A DNA stretch of 64,000 nt from CAYJFD01 sp964369605 (GTDB lineage Bacteria > Bacteroidota > Bacteroidia > Bacteroidales > UBA932): contig CAYJFD010000004.1 of the NCBI GenBank assembly GCA_964369605.1, positions 21,264 through 85,263 on the forward strand, given 5' to 3'. Positions 54,531 to 63,668 of this stretch are shown here, piece by piece. The translations under genes and the position numbers were made by a program. The first letter of the stretch is position 1. Each line of letters opens with the position of its first letter. Under the pieces are notes generated by a model. It made no database searches. It saw only the letters and a program-made list of their open reading frames with translations, and had not been told where the DNA came from.

Positions 54531-54565
54531 AAAAAAGCTAGGGATATTTCTCTAGCTTTTTTTTT
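54531..54565 (+). terminator. terminator of carAB
   Basis: AAAAAAGCTAG at 54531-54541 pairs with CTAGCTTTTTT starting at 54552, continuing into a T-run. Confidence 0.85.
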
Positions 54566-54573
54566 GCTAAACA

Positions 54574-54635
54574 CGACCCAAAAAGCCTACCTGAGGAAAG
54601 CATTCCCACCCTCCAAAGAAGATATGGCGCCCACC
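54574..54635 (+). repeat. direct repeat A, copy 1
   Basis: 62-bp unit containing AAGCCTA, AGCATTCCCACC and AAAGAAGATATGGCGCC. A second, diverged copy lies at 54922-54984 in the same direction. Confidence 0.8.
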
Positions 54636-54667
54636 AAAGATTAATCTTCTTTGGTGGGCGGGAATGC
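54600..54667. repeat. large compound palindrome
   Basis: CGCCCACCAAAGA at 54628-54640 pairs perfectly with TCTTTGGTGGGCG at 54648-54660. GCATTCCC at 54600-54607 pairs with GGGAATGC at 54660-54667. A competing stem is possible: CCAAAGAAGAT at 54613-54623 with ATCTTCTTTGG at 54644-54654. Confidence 0.85.
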
Positions 54668-54724
54668 GGTGATATTCAAGGTAATTATATCTGTGATACT
54701 AGTTATTAGATAAATTAATGTAGC

Positions 54725-54766
54725 CCGTCGGCAAAATCATTAACTGAGAGCTTCTTTTGCCGACGG
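54725..54766. repeat. palindromic unit B, copy 1
   Basis: 42-bp unit bounded by CCGTCGGCAAAA and TTTTGCCGACGG, with CTGAGAGC in the loop. The stem extends to 13 bp with one outer base each side. Confidence 0.85.
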
Positions 54767-54796
54767 GTGACTGTTTTTGGGGTAATAAACAGTGGT

Positions 54797-54838
54797 CCGT
54801 CGGAGTTTTCATATCCTGAGAGCGTTTTTTGCCGACGG
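54797..54838. repeat. palindromic unit B, copy 2
   Basis: Same 42-bp length, ends CCGTCGG and GCCGACGG and the same loop word CTGAGAGC. It begins exactly 72 bp after copy 1. A 7-bp hairpin (ACTGTTT/AAACAGT) lies between the copies. Confidence 0.85.
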
Positions 54839-54921
54839 CCGAGCTGTCTAATTAGATATTTGAGTAAATTACCTAGAAATGTTGCTTGTGGTGATGCTTG
54901 AACTATAAAGATATGAAAACT

Positions 54922-54984
54922 CGACTCAGGAAGCCTATCTAACTTGAGCATTCCCACCTACCTAAAGAAGATATGGCGCCAACC
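54922..54984 (+). repeat. direct repeat A, copy 2
   Basis: Diverged copy of the unit at 54574-54635 with one inserted base. Just before it ATATGAAAACTC (54911-54922) is the inverted form of GAGTTTTCATAT in unit B copy 2 (54803-54814). Confidence 0.8.
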
Positions 54985-55149
54985 CTAAGATATAGAAGGA
55001 AAATAAGTTTATGAGTGAGCTGTGAGTCTAATTGATCTGTGGTATTGAATAATTACATAGCTCTTATAGTAGGCACGTCGAAGAAAACCTCATTTAAAAG
55101 CCACTTTTGAAGATTTGCTCGGTGGTCTTTGAAATCACTAAATTTAATA

Positions 55150-55195
55150 AAAAAAAGAGTGCCTATTTGAACCTTGTTACAGATTCAAATGGCAC
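55150..55195 (-). terminator. terminator of the secreted-protein gene cluster
   Basis: GTGCCTATTTGAA at 55159-55171 pairs with TTCAAATGGCAC at 55184-55195 (one bulged base). On the minus strand it is followed by a long T-run, 23 nt past the stop of the last gene. Confidence 0.8.
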
Positions 55196-55218
55196 CACTT
55201 TTTTGACACTAATTATAT

Positions 55219-57342
55219 TTATTCTACTTCCTCAGGTAACTCGAAATAGAGTCTAACTGGTAGTCCTAAATTTCCATTTGCATCTACTGGTAAGAACATA
55301 ATAACTGCAGTTTCAACTTCCACATAATGACTTGAGGCACCTTCTTTTGTTTTTAATCCCCACTGCGATATAAACGCATGATTTACTATCAACTCGTACA
55401 TAATTTCTTCATCAGTTGGATTAGCTATTCCCTTATCCCAGAAACTATATTTCAAATCGATAGCTCCGGCATAGTAGCCAGTTACTCCTTCATTAAAAGT
55501 CACGTTACACTTTACCTGTATTCCATAGGATTGAACGACTTCACTCACTGAAGCATTTACTGTTAGGGATTCATTATAGACTAACTCATTTGTAGTAAAA
55601 GTCTTTTTGATTAATGCACCAGGTATTCCTTTTTCTGTATTTACAGGCATAAAATACATATAATATTTAACTCCTGGCTCTAGTCCTGAAATAGTTTTAC
55701 TATAAGCACTGATTGCATTTCCTCCACTTGTCGTGTAAGGAACTAATTCATCTATTGCATCTTCATCGCTAAGTTCCTCTGTGCTTTTATAATACAATAT
55801 CCTATTAACTCCCTCGGCCATAGTTAGATTTACAAACTCAACTGTAGTGTACCCTATCTTAGCATCTTCATAATCAAATGTTAGTGAAGGATCTAATTCT
55901 GTATCAGTCGTTCTATAAACACTTGAAGAAGCATTTCCAACTCTACCTTCACTATCGATAGGAATAGTAAATAAAGTATAATCCGTGTTTTTTGCTAATG
56001 TTTGAATTCTTACTTTCACAGAATCTGTTGGAACTTTCGTCCACTGCCCAGTTGGGGTATACTCGAACTTTGTTGCATATCTGTTCTCGGCTGAAAACCA
56101 AGTAGCAATATAATCATCTAGAGTTGTGGATGACAAATCTGAGGTTTTAACTGCTCCGTAGAAGAAAGAAGTTATAGTTTCAGCTTGAAACTCTTCTCTT
56201 ATGACTGTTGGAGATATCTCTGAGAATTTAATATCATTTTCAGTATCAACAACTTTAATCGTAATTGATTCATTAACCCCACCAGTGCTAAAGTCAGCTG
56301 TTCTTATATTTAGAATAACAGTATCACCTACAAATGCTTCAAATGGCAAAGATCCATCCTCTCTTGGTTCGTCCTCTTTAATATTTGCCGCTATATAAAT
56401 TAAAGTATAGTCTGTTGCTGGAGTTAATGCTAGCTTTGTATAAGTAGTATCCACTTGGATAGGATCAAAGCTCGAGTAGCCTCCTTCAATATTATCAAAG
56501 AAACTATCCATATTGAACCATTCTGTTCTTTCAATATTTATATAGAATGCCTCAGCGTACTCATTAAGGAAGGTGACATCAACTTGAATCGAGAAAGGAT
56601 TCTCTACTATCTTTGTAACATTAATGATTTCTGCCTTTAATGTTGAGAAATTCAATGTCAAAGTTTCAGACTCCTCCATCTCATCGTCATATAACCCTAC
56701 TAATTCAATCACGAATTCAGAACTTTGTCCTAATACTGTTTCTAGATTCTCTATATCTATAATACTTTCTGCTTCCTCTGTATTAAATTTATGTGTATTC
56801 CACACTATTGATGAATTATCTGGTCTTGCATCTTTTGGATAATAGAAATACTTTACAGCGTCCATTCTAAACACTTTTACACCAAAGGAAACCGAAGTAT
56901 AAGTTTGAGAACCATCTACTATGTATGCCTCAATTGTAGGCAACAAGCCCTTGGTGGTATAGTCAACCTGATTAATTTTTGAGATAGCTGTTGTGTTTTC
57001 CGCATAAGCATAAAATGTATACTCTGTTTCTTCTTCTAAGTTCTCTACGGTGTATGTTAATTCTTCATCACCAACAGTTTCAACTTTTGTCCAGTTTACC
57101 GAAAGAGTATCTGTTCCCTTTACTGCATTTCCATAGTAAAAAGCTGTTGCTTCGCCTTCTATCTTTACTGAAAATTCTGCAGCATCGATTTCTAACATCT
57201 CTTCTTGCATCTCAACACTTACCTTTGGTGCTACTGGCACAGGAGGCTCTTCTATTATCTTTTCGGGTTTACAATTTGTAAAACTTGTAGCTGCTAACAA
57301 AATAGTAGTTAGAGCTAAAATACTGTTTTTAATTTGATTCAT
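55219..57342 (-). CDS. lipoprotein with about six Fn3-like repeats
   Basis: The 707-aa product is a lipoprotein (lipid Cys at residue 24, TNC/KPE). The mature part is a series of about six modules of roughly 100 residues. Each has an aromatic strand (AFYYGN, KYFYYPK, AFYINIE, SFFYGAV, RILYYKS, GYYAGAI) and a loop ending in a TEYTFYAYA-type strand, an Fn3-like pattern. No enzyme motif is visible. It is the last of five minus-strand genes for exported proteins and resembles the protein at 62002-63426. A surface adhesin or binding role is inference. Confidence 0.7.
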   Translation of the reverse strand: MNQIKNSILALTTILLAATSFTNCKPEKIIEEPPVPVAPKVSVEMQEEMLEIDAAEFSVKIEGEATAFYYGNAVKGTDTLSVNWTKVETVGDEELTYTVENLEEETEYTFYAYAENTTAISKINQVDYTTKGLLPTIEAYIVDGSQTYTSVSFGVKVFRMDAVKYFYYPKDARPDNSSIVWNTHKFNTEEAESIIDIENLETVLGQSSEFVIELVGLYDDEMEESETLTLNFSTLKAEIINVTKIVENPFSIQVDVTFLNEYAEAFYINIERTEWFNMDSFFDNIEGGYSSFDPIQVDTTYTKLALTPATDYTLIYIAANIKEDEPREDGSLPFEAFVGDTVILNIRTADFSTGGVNESITIKVVDTENDIKFSEISPTVIREEFQAETITSFFYGAVKTSDLSSTTLDDYIATWFSAENRYATKFEYTPTGQWTKVPTDSVKVRIQTLAKNTDYTLFTIPIDSEGRVGNASSSVYRTTDTELDPSLTFDYEDAKIGYTTVEFVNLTMAEGVNRILYYKSTEELSDEDAIDELVPYTTSGGNAISAYSKTISGLEPGVKYYMYFMPVNTEKGIPGALIKKTFTTNELVYNESLTVNASVSEVVQSYGIQVKCNVTFNEGVTGYYAGAIDLKYSFWDKGIANPTDEEIMYELIVNHAFISQWGLKTKEGASSHYVEVETAVIMFLPVDANGNLGLPVRLYFELPEEVE

Positions 57343-57373
57343 AAGTTGTATTTTTTTAGTTAATAGTTATTTC

Positions 57374-58924
57374 TTATTCACTCGGTACTTCTTTAACGCA
57401 TCTAATATACCCAGACTCACCTCTTCTTACAGCTTGCACCATGATATAACTTTCACCTTGAACATATAGCTCTATCGCTTTAGTTCCAGAAACATCACTT
57501 GTCCACATTCCGACAGAACCTCCTCTATTAAAAGAATAACCCCAGCCATTCGCTTTTCCAGCCATAGGTATAAAAATAACATCTGAAAGTATAGTGCTAT
57601 ATTCTTGACTTCCTGAGAACCAGATTCCGTTCTGACCTTTATAAGTAGCATCATCAGAATGATTTTCACTTAGCTTTGTAATCTCAGCGCTCGTAGGCAC
57701 TCTCCATCCATCTGGACATGGATCGTATTCAGCTTTCCAACTTAAATTAGGGACTCTATCTGTACACCAATCATCAACTAAAGAACTTTTAGGCACATAG
57801 ATTTTATCAGCATTTTCTGCTGATACCCCTACTGCCTCGATAACTAACTCCTCTACCCTATTTCTTTCATAAGTATCTCCCATATCTCCTGCTAGAGTAC
57901 CCTCGGCTTCATTTTTATTATAACCCTGTCCATAAGGTCTTCCCCACTGATATAATTTACCGTATGTAAAATCGTCTTCTTCGTATCCGCAATTTACAGG
58001 AGCCCATAAAAGATTGTCAATTTCGATTCCATCACCATGGTTAATTCCAAACTCATCAACATAAGATCTTGGAGTTAAAACGATTACTTTTTCCTCAACA
58101 TTGATTTGGCATATTCCTTCAATTCCTCCATCTTCTGCTACTGCTGCTATTTTTGCATCACCTAAGGTATGAGCGGTAACTATTCCATTCTGATCTACAG
58201 ATGCAACAGTATTATTTGAAGAACTCCAAGTTAGATTCTTATTTGATGCATCTTCTGGTAAAATATTAGCTTCTAGCAAGAAGGTTTCTTCTGGATTCAT
58301 AACCTTGCTTTCTAAACTCATCTTTACTGATTCTACTTTTGCATACACATCGACTTGACAAGTTGCAGATATTGACCAGTCAGCTTCTGCTGCTACCGTA
58401 ATAGTGACAGCTCCACCCTTATGTGCTGTCACTAATCCTGTATTGTCTACAGATGCTACATTTTTATCAGTACTTGACCAAACTAGAGGTAATGATTGTG
58501 AACCTTCTGGCGAAATAGTCGCTGTTAGTTTTAATGTTTTTGATTTATCTATCTGAACCTTTGTTATATCTAGTTCTATACCTGATATTTCTCTTTCTAG
58601 AACCGTAACCTTACAAAGGTCGCTGTATGAGCCATCAACGGATGTTGCTGAGACTCTAGTTGTACCGACACCTGTCGCTGTCACGGTGCCATCGATAACC
58701 GTTGCTACAGTTTCATCTAACGACTTCCATTCTATATTTTTATTTGTAGCATTCTCAGGCAATATACTTGCGACTAAGGTAGTATTTGCTCCTTCAAATA
58801 ACATTATTTCTTCTTTATCTAATGACAAGGAATCAACGTTAATTTTTGTGTTTGTGGGTTCACAACTTGTCAAGCCGAATAGTAGGACAGACAAGATACT
58901 GATCAAAAGTTTGACATTTTTCAT
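57374..58924 (-). CDS. lipoprotein with three BIG2 domains and a FISUMP domain
   Basis: The 516-aa product is a lipoprotein (lipid Cys at residue 21, LTSC/EPT). Three BIG2 Ig-like domains follow at about 30-110, 112-195 and 195-280 (each with an ATV or ASVD...GxVTA core). A FISUMP domain fills the C-terminal 220 residues (YQWGRPYGQGYN, YDPCPDGWRVPTSAE, ending GYIRCVKE). It shares the FISUMP part with the protein at 30000-31529. It lies between the Fn3-like lipoprotein gene and the papain-family protease gene. Probably surface-exposed; function unknown. Confidence 0.85.
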   Translation of the reverse strand: MKNVKLLISILSVLLFGLTSCEPTNTKINVDSLSLDKEEIMLFEGANTTLVASILPENATNKNIEWKSLDETVATVIDGTVTATGVGTTRVSATSVDGSYSDLCKVTVLEREISGIELDITKVQIDKSKTLKLTATISPEGSQSLPLVWSSTDKNVASVDNTGLVTAHKGGAVTITVAAEADWSISATCQVDVYAKVESVKMSLESKVMNPEETFLLEANILPEDASNKNLTWSSSNNTVASVDQNGIVTAHTLGDAKIAAVAEDGGIEGICQINVEEKVIVLTPRSYVDEFGINHGDGIEIDNLLWAPVNCGYEEDDFTYGKLYQWGRPYGQGYNKNEAEGTLAGDMGDTYERNRVEELVIEAVGVSAENADKIYVPKSSLVDDWCTDRVPNLSWKAEYDPCPDGWRVPTSAEITKLSENHSDDATYKGQNGIWFSGSQEYSTILSDVIFIPMAGKANGWGYSFNRGGSVGMWTSDVSGTKAIELYVQGESYIMVQAVRRGESGYIRCVKEVPSE

Positions 58925-58973
58925 ATTATTTCTTTTTATTATTTATGTTCTTTCTGTAATGCGAAACTCACTA

Positions 58974-60578
58974 CTACAGAGTTATTTTTTTATATTCTAC
59001 TTGATTATTAATATTTATTCGTAATAAGTACTCCCCATCTAAATATTCATTCCCTAACTCACAGTGCTTAGAGGTGTAACCTTCTTTAAAATCACCTCGA
59101 TAAAGATTACCTACTTCACTACCATCTAGTGAAAGAATATCTATTACTGCAAAGGCATCTTCTTTTGACCATACATTTATGATGAGGTCATTTTCCTCTA
59201 TTAGATAATTGTAAATAGTCGTTATACCTGCTTGCATCTGCGGATTTAACAGTATTTCTGCAGAGCTTGCTGCAAAACCTTCAAGAATTGAATCTTCTAT
59301 CTCAGATTCAAAAATTAAGGGATTATTCTCATCCACTCTATAGTCATAAAGTTTACACTCTAGGAATTCTCCTTCTCCACCCATAGTGTTTAGCTTTACT
59401 ACATACTTCTTAGCCTCATCAGGGACAAAAGATATATCTAAACCTATTTCAATTAAATCGTTTTCATTTTCATCAGTTCCTCTCATTGGAAAGTCTCCTC
59501 CAATAAGATTAAATTGACTTATCTCTCTTTGATCCAACAATTTGTTTTGAGAATCATAGGCGAATACTTCGAAATAGATTTTTTCTCTTGAACTATGTCG
59601 CAACTTGATTGAGAGTACCTTTCCAGAGGTATTCTCTTTAAAACTTATAACATAACACTCCTTTCCCGCATTACCTGTTCCTCCGTCCCACCAAGGCATA
59701 TCTTCACTAAAGGTTCTGTATGGAGCATAGAATTTCCCCTGATCACCCCACTCAATGCCCCAAGAATTTACACAAATAAATGCTCCTATCTCGTCTTCAT
59801 CCTTTTGCCCATCCTCATTATAATCCCACCATACACTATCGTCATATCCAACGATTACCATAGAATGCATCCCATTATTCCCAAACACTGGAATTATAGA
59901 AGCATAACCGCTCTCGCTTTCATTCTTATAGTCAAGTGGTTCGAAAGGATGAGCAAATGCAGAGAATTGGATTAGTCCTCCAGTCGCTGAACCTGTTCCC
60001 TTATCGAATAAATATTGCTTCATTTGTTGCAAGTGACCAACCTTATCAGAAACAAATTTAGAAGATTCTCCTACTAGTAGATTAGATGCTTTATAGTACT
60101 CTTGATAACCACTCATCCACTCGACTAAACTGGTAGTATGATAATCAGAGATAGGAATAGACCCATATAATGTGCCTGCTTCTGCGACATCCCACGGGAA
60201 TGTCCCTATATCTACTCCATTGTTAACAAAATTATAGTTATAGTAATAGCTAAAACTATTTTCTATGGTTGCTTTCTGATTTAATTGCGCATTTTTTTCA
60301 TACGATAATAAATAATATATCATAGATACACTTACGCATGAATTTCCCATTTGCTCTATCACGGGAGGAAAATACGAACTCTTACTATTATCTACAAAAC
60401 TAGGAAGTTCTTCAGAGATGCCCCTAATACCGAAAGCATCCCAGTAATTAGGAATAGCTTTGATCTTTGCTGAAGCAATATGATAGTTACTCTCATCTAT
60501 CACTCTGTTCCCGAAAAGATTCTGGGAACAGAGGATATCTGATACAAATAACAAAACTAACAAAACAAATAATCTCAT
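58974..60578 (-). CDS. secreted papain-family (C1) cysteine protease with C-terminal sorting tail
   Basis: The 534-aa product has a signal peptide (about 18 residues). The C1 protease core has the oxyanion Gln76 and Cys81 (EQMGNSC), His238 (GNNGMHSMVIVGYDD) and Asn271 (FICVNSWG). Between His and Asn lies an unusual calcium-loop-like insert, DYNEDGQKDEDE. The last 75 residues look like a type IX secretion sorting domain (DILSLDGSEVG, then LDGEYLLRINI...YKKITL). The protease probably acts outside the cell or on its surface. It is third from the 3' end of the five-gene cluster. Confidence 0.87.
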   Translation of the reverse strand: MRLFVLLVLLFVSDILCSQNLFGNRVIDESNYHIASAKIKAIPNYWDAFGIRGISEELPSFVDNSKSSYFPPVIEQMGNSCVSVSMIYYLLSYEKNAQLNQKATIENSFSYYYNYNFVNNGVDIGTFPWDVAEAGTLYGSIPISDYHTTSLVEWMSGYQEYYKASNLLVGESSKFVSDKVGHLQQMKQYLFDKGTGSATGGLIQFSAFAHPFEPLDYKNESESGYASIIPVFGNNGMHSMVIVGYDDSVWWDYNEDGQKDEDEIGAFICVNSWGIEWGDQGKFYAPYRTFSEDMPWWDGGTGNAGKECYVISFKENTSGKVLSIKLRHSSREKIYFEVFAYDSQNKLLDQREISQFNLIGGDFPMRGTDENENDLIEIGLDISFVPDEAKKYVVKLNTMGGEGEFLECKLYDYRVDENNPLIFESEIEDSILEGFAASSAEILLNPQMQAGITTIYNYLIEENDLIINVWSKEDAFAVIDILSLDGSEVGNLYRGDFKEGYTSKHCELGNEYLDGEYLLRININNQVEYKKITL

Positions 60579-60603
60579 TTTCTACACTATGATTAATGAT
60601 TCT

Positions 60604-61965
60604 TTAGAATTTTAAATACCAACTTACTGGAAATATTGTTGTCATTCCGTTTGGCAGCATTTTAAAACCATAAAAGAACTTCGCCTCTGGCGAAAAGTAT
60701 AGAATATTTCGATTATTAGGTATCTCTAAATCGTAATTTTCTTTAAACCATTCTTGTACTGGGGTAGGCGTATCAGAGCCAGCTTCTATTATACTTGAAC
60801 TATAAATTGAAAGAGGAGCACCTGCGAATAAATCACCGTTGTCTGTGGCGTGATACCCCTCAGCACCAGCAAACTGTGGATAAGATTTTGAGGTATGATC
60901 TTCTGTATTTACCATAACTGGATATGAAGAATATATACCAGTACCTGATGAATAATATGCTGCGATATATTTCCCATTCGGACTCATGGAAGTAGAAGTA
61001 GCCATCTGCCTTACATTTACTAAAGACTCTGTATTACTTTGATCATATAATTTTCCATCTTTCCAATATACAAGACTAAATGTTCTCCACTCTGTTCCAT
61101 AAACTACTGTTCCATCATCTGAACACCCTCTCACCTGACAATGTGTTACTTCCATTCCCTCAGAATTATACTCAGGCATTTCTAATAACTCTACCTGTCC
61201 ATTTCTCCATACAGCTGGTAAAGCATCTCTCATCGTATTATAGGTATAGCCAACTAGAGTATTACCATCCGCAGACATAGCCTGGATAAATACCCCTGAA
61301 CAACCAGCTGGAATAGGTAAATCTACCTTATTTCCATCTCTGTACAGCATAGTCACTTCATTTCCAAGGTGAGCATATACGATTGATCTTCCGTCGTTAC
61401 TAACCCAAGTGATTTGATCTAGAGGGATATTATTTCCTTCTTGCACAAATGATGGGACGACTAATTGTTCTTTTTCACCTGTTTCTGTTGATAATCTCCA
61501 CGCCTTATAATCCCACGACCCATTATTGTTTGATATTCCTTCTATATAGCCAATATACTTACCATTCCTTGAAAAACCAGATCTGGATGTTAAGGGCAGA
61601 TCATTGAATGCAACACTTATATTTCCACCAATTGCGAGCTGGTTTATCATTATTGTTTCCGAAGCTGAACCGCTTTTTAAGACTACTGTTCCGGTTCTTT
61701 CTTCTCCACTTGAATTACCTTGCACTAATATCGTTAAATTTCCGTCTCCATTTTTTAAACATACAATCCAGTCTTCTGATGGGGTAAAAGTCCACTCTTT
61801 ATCTTCATTCGTCTCGATAAAAACAGTTAACTCTTCCTCTGCATCTGCAGAAAACACATAAGAAGATAATGATGTTAGTACATAATCTTTATATAGTAAT
61901 TCGCTATTACATGCAGATAAAAAGTACACGATAGCTAGTGTTATTAATAGGCTTATTTTTTTCAT
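60604..61965 (-). CDS. lipoprotein with BACON domain and propeller-like repeats
   Basis: The 453-aa product is a lipoprotein (lipid Cys at residue 19, LSAC/NSE). Residues about 28-110 form a BACON domain (TFTPSEDWIVCLKN, ending TIMINQLA). The rest has repeated motifs of the SADGNTLVGY / SDDGTVVYGT / SPNGKYIAAY / SPEAKFFYGF type, as in HAF or TolB-like beta-propellers. No catalytic residues are evident. It is second in the five-gene cluster, 25 nt before the protease gene, and may bind glycan or protein; that is inference. Confidence 0.75.
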   Translation of the reverse strand: MKKISLLITLAIVYFLSACNSELLYKDYVLTSLSSYVFSADAEEELTVFIETNEDKEWTFTPSEDWIVCLKNGDGNLTILVQGNSSGEERTGTVVLKSGSASETIMINQLAIGGNISVAFNDLPLTSRSGFSRNGKYIGYIEGISNNNGSWDYKAWRLSTETGEKEQLVVPSFVQEGNNIPLDQITWVSNDGRSIVYAHLGNEVTMLYRDGNKVDLPIPAGCSGVFIQAMSADGNTLVGYTYNTMRDALPAVWRNGQVELLEMPEYNSEGMEVTHCQVRGCSDDGTVVYGTEWRTFSLVYWKDGKLYDQSNTESLVNVRQMATSTSMSPNGKYIAAYYSSGTGIYSSYPVMVNTEDHTSKSYPQFAGAEGYHATDNGDLFAGAPLSIYSSSIIEAGSDTPTPVQEWFKENYDLEIPNNRNILYFSPEAKFFYGFKMLPNGMTTIFPVSWYLKF

Positions 61966-62001
61966 ATTTATTTCTTTTTTCTGTGACAGTTAGTTATATA
62001 A

Positions 62002-63426
62002 TTATTGTTTCTTTGTAGTGAACTCTACCATTACTAAATCTTCCCACCCATCTACGTGGCCTTCAAAATTCACAGGGCATGCTACTGCATAATAACGTGT
62101 ATCAGGACTCGCTTTTCTTTCTATATATTCATACTCTCCATCTTTTTGATCTGGAGCGTAAATCCAAAATCCAGGTCCAAAATTTGAATATAGATAATTA
62201 TGCATATAATGGTCTGTCCACTCACTTGATGCCATTTTCTCATCTAACCAATCTGCTACCACTATTTCATAAAAATACCCTAATGTATTTTCATCCGTAT
62301 TATACTTAATTGTTGCACCAGTACTTGTGATATCGCTTACTTCTATATCAATACTAGTCGGTTTGACATTAGTTGGCACATAATTCTTTTCGAAAAGTGT
62401 TCTTTTTACACCTGCGACATTAGAGTCATTATCATAAAGTAGCCCATGCATATCCATCACACTTCTATGACTAAAAAATATATCGTTTATTTTTAACACA
62501 TACGTATTACCATTTAGAACATTAAATGTTGCATACCTAGGATCTTGTGAATCCATTTGATCCCACGCTCTTAGTAAAGATACCCAATCACCAGCATAGC
62601 CCATAGCTTCTAATGCAAATGTATTAATCCATCCCCTTTCACCTAAATGGAAAGTTAACTTCTTTGTTTGATCATTTGGAGTAATTTGTAACTCTAAACG
62701 ATATGGGTCTTGGTACGTAATCTCAAATTTATAGTCTGGGGATGTAGTTGCACTTGGCGTTGTAAATGGTATTTCAATATACTCGTTATCGCCTGTTATA
62801 CTATAACTTTTAGCATAAAATACATAGTCTTTATTTTCTTCTATATCAAACATCGTAAGAGTATACTTCTGAATTATCTCACCTAATGTCTGAATACCAT
62901 TTAGAGTTCCAGCATAGAATGCGTCTCTATCGCTTTTGGTTCCAAGATAATAATCACAACCATAATACTTTGTTGGATAAGTAAATTCTATAGCAGCAGA
63001 AGAGGACAGTACATACTTTAATTCTGCTTTAAACTGATTTGTAAGTGCTAGGTAAATCTTTAACATTGCTACTGGACCACTTTCACCATTTTCATCATAT
63101 GATTTCGCATATATATAATAGTAGCGTCCTAACTCTAGACTATCAAAAGATATTGTTAATTCTTCAGAATTATCTACTTTTATTATCCCATTTACTGAAT
63201 TATCAGTAAATCCTTCTGTATCGTTTTCCATCATTATGGCATAATCAAAACTTACTGCATCTTGATATGGTACAAATTTCACATTAATTGTCGACTGATT
63301 ATCTGAACTTAGTTCCTCTATGATAATTTTTGGGATGCTTGTTTCTAATAATTCAGGTTGACAGCTTACCAGCAAAAAAAATATTGCAGTAAGAGAACAT
63401 AGACATTTTACTATTCTTTCTTTCAT
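62002..63426 (-). CDS. lipoprotein with Fn3-like modules
   Basis: The 474-aa product is a lipoprotein (lipid Cys at residue 22, LVSC/QPE). It has Fn3-like modules of about 100 residues. The first ends LGRYYYIYAKSYDENGESGP, the next includes CDYYLGTKSDRDAFY and KDYVFYAKSYSITGDN, and the last has GYFYEIVVAD and TRYYAVACPVNFEG. The pattern matches the 707-aa protein at 55219-57342. It is first in the cluster and divergent from the TPR regulator gene at 63669, the probable controller. No known catalytic motif is seen. Confidence 0.7.
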   Translation of the reverse strand: MKERIVKCLCSLTAIFFLLVSCQPELLETSIPKIIIEELSSDNQSTINVKFVPYQDAVSFDYAIMMENDTEGFTDNSVNGIIKVDNSEELTISFDSLELGRYYYIYAKSYDENGESGPVAMLKIYLALTNQFKAELKYVLSSSAAIEFTYPTKYYGCDYYLGTKSDRDAFYAGTLNGIQTLGEIIQKYTLTMFDIEENKDYVFYAKSYSITGDNEYIEIPFTTPSATTSPDYKFEITYQDPYRLELQITPNDQTKKLTFHLGERGWINTFALEAMGYAGDWVSLLRAWDQMDSQDPRYATFNVLNGNTYVLKINDIFFSHRSVMDMHGLLYDNDSNVAGVKRTLFEKNYVPTNVKPTSIDIEVSDITSTGATIKYNTDENTLGYFYEIVVADWLDEKMASSEWTDHYMHNYLYSNFGPGFWIYAPDQKDGEYEYIERKASPDTRYYAVACPVNFEGHVDGWEDLVMVEFTTKKQ

Positions 63427-63636
63427 ATTTTAGGGTTTTAATTGAATAAAGTTTATTCGGTTATTTTTCTCAAATTACTGTATTGTAAAAATAGGTTTGA
63501 TATTTTCTAATGCCATAGAATCCACATATACTTGAAATAAACGAAAAAAATACGCACATATACAATATATATACAAAATTTTCAATCTACTGAAATATAA
63601 GAGATTATTTATTTAGGATTATATTAAAAAAAACAT

Positions 63637-63644
63637 TAGATTTG
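63637..63644 (+). promoter_or_regulatory. -7 promoter element of the second TPR regulator
   Basis: TAGATTTG matches TAnnTTTG, 24 nt before the ATG at 63669. No clear -33 box. The 242-bp gap it lies in is the divergent control region for the regulator and the secreted-protein cluster. Confidence 0.45.
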
Positions 63645-63668
63645 CAATATCCCTGAAACTTCAATTAT

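Larger units (their letters stand above)
54566..55149. repeat. gene-free repeat island
   Basis: This stretch has no credible gene. It is built from two copies of a 62-bp direct repeat, a large palindrome, two copies of a 42-bp palindromic unit and further inverted arms (listed separately). GC content is locally higher than its surroundings inside the stems. From about 54985 to 55149 I see no further structure. It lies between the carAB terminator and the secreted-protein gene cluster, and may be a nonautonomous mobile repeat or a cluster of REP-like elements. Confidence 0.75.

Noticed and set aside
54715..54957. 80-codon minus-strand reading frame with two similar peptide segments (RRQKTLS and RRQKKLS)
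   Set aside because: It lies wholly in the palindromic repeat island. The peptide repeat is just the 72-bp spacing of unit B (24 codons), so the frame is a by-product of the repeats.
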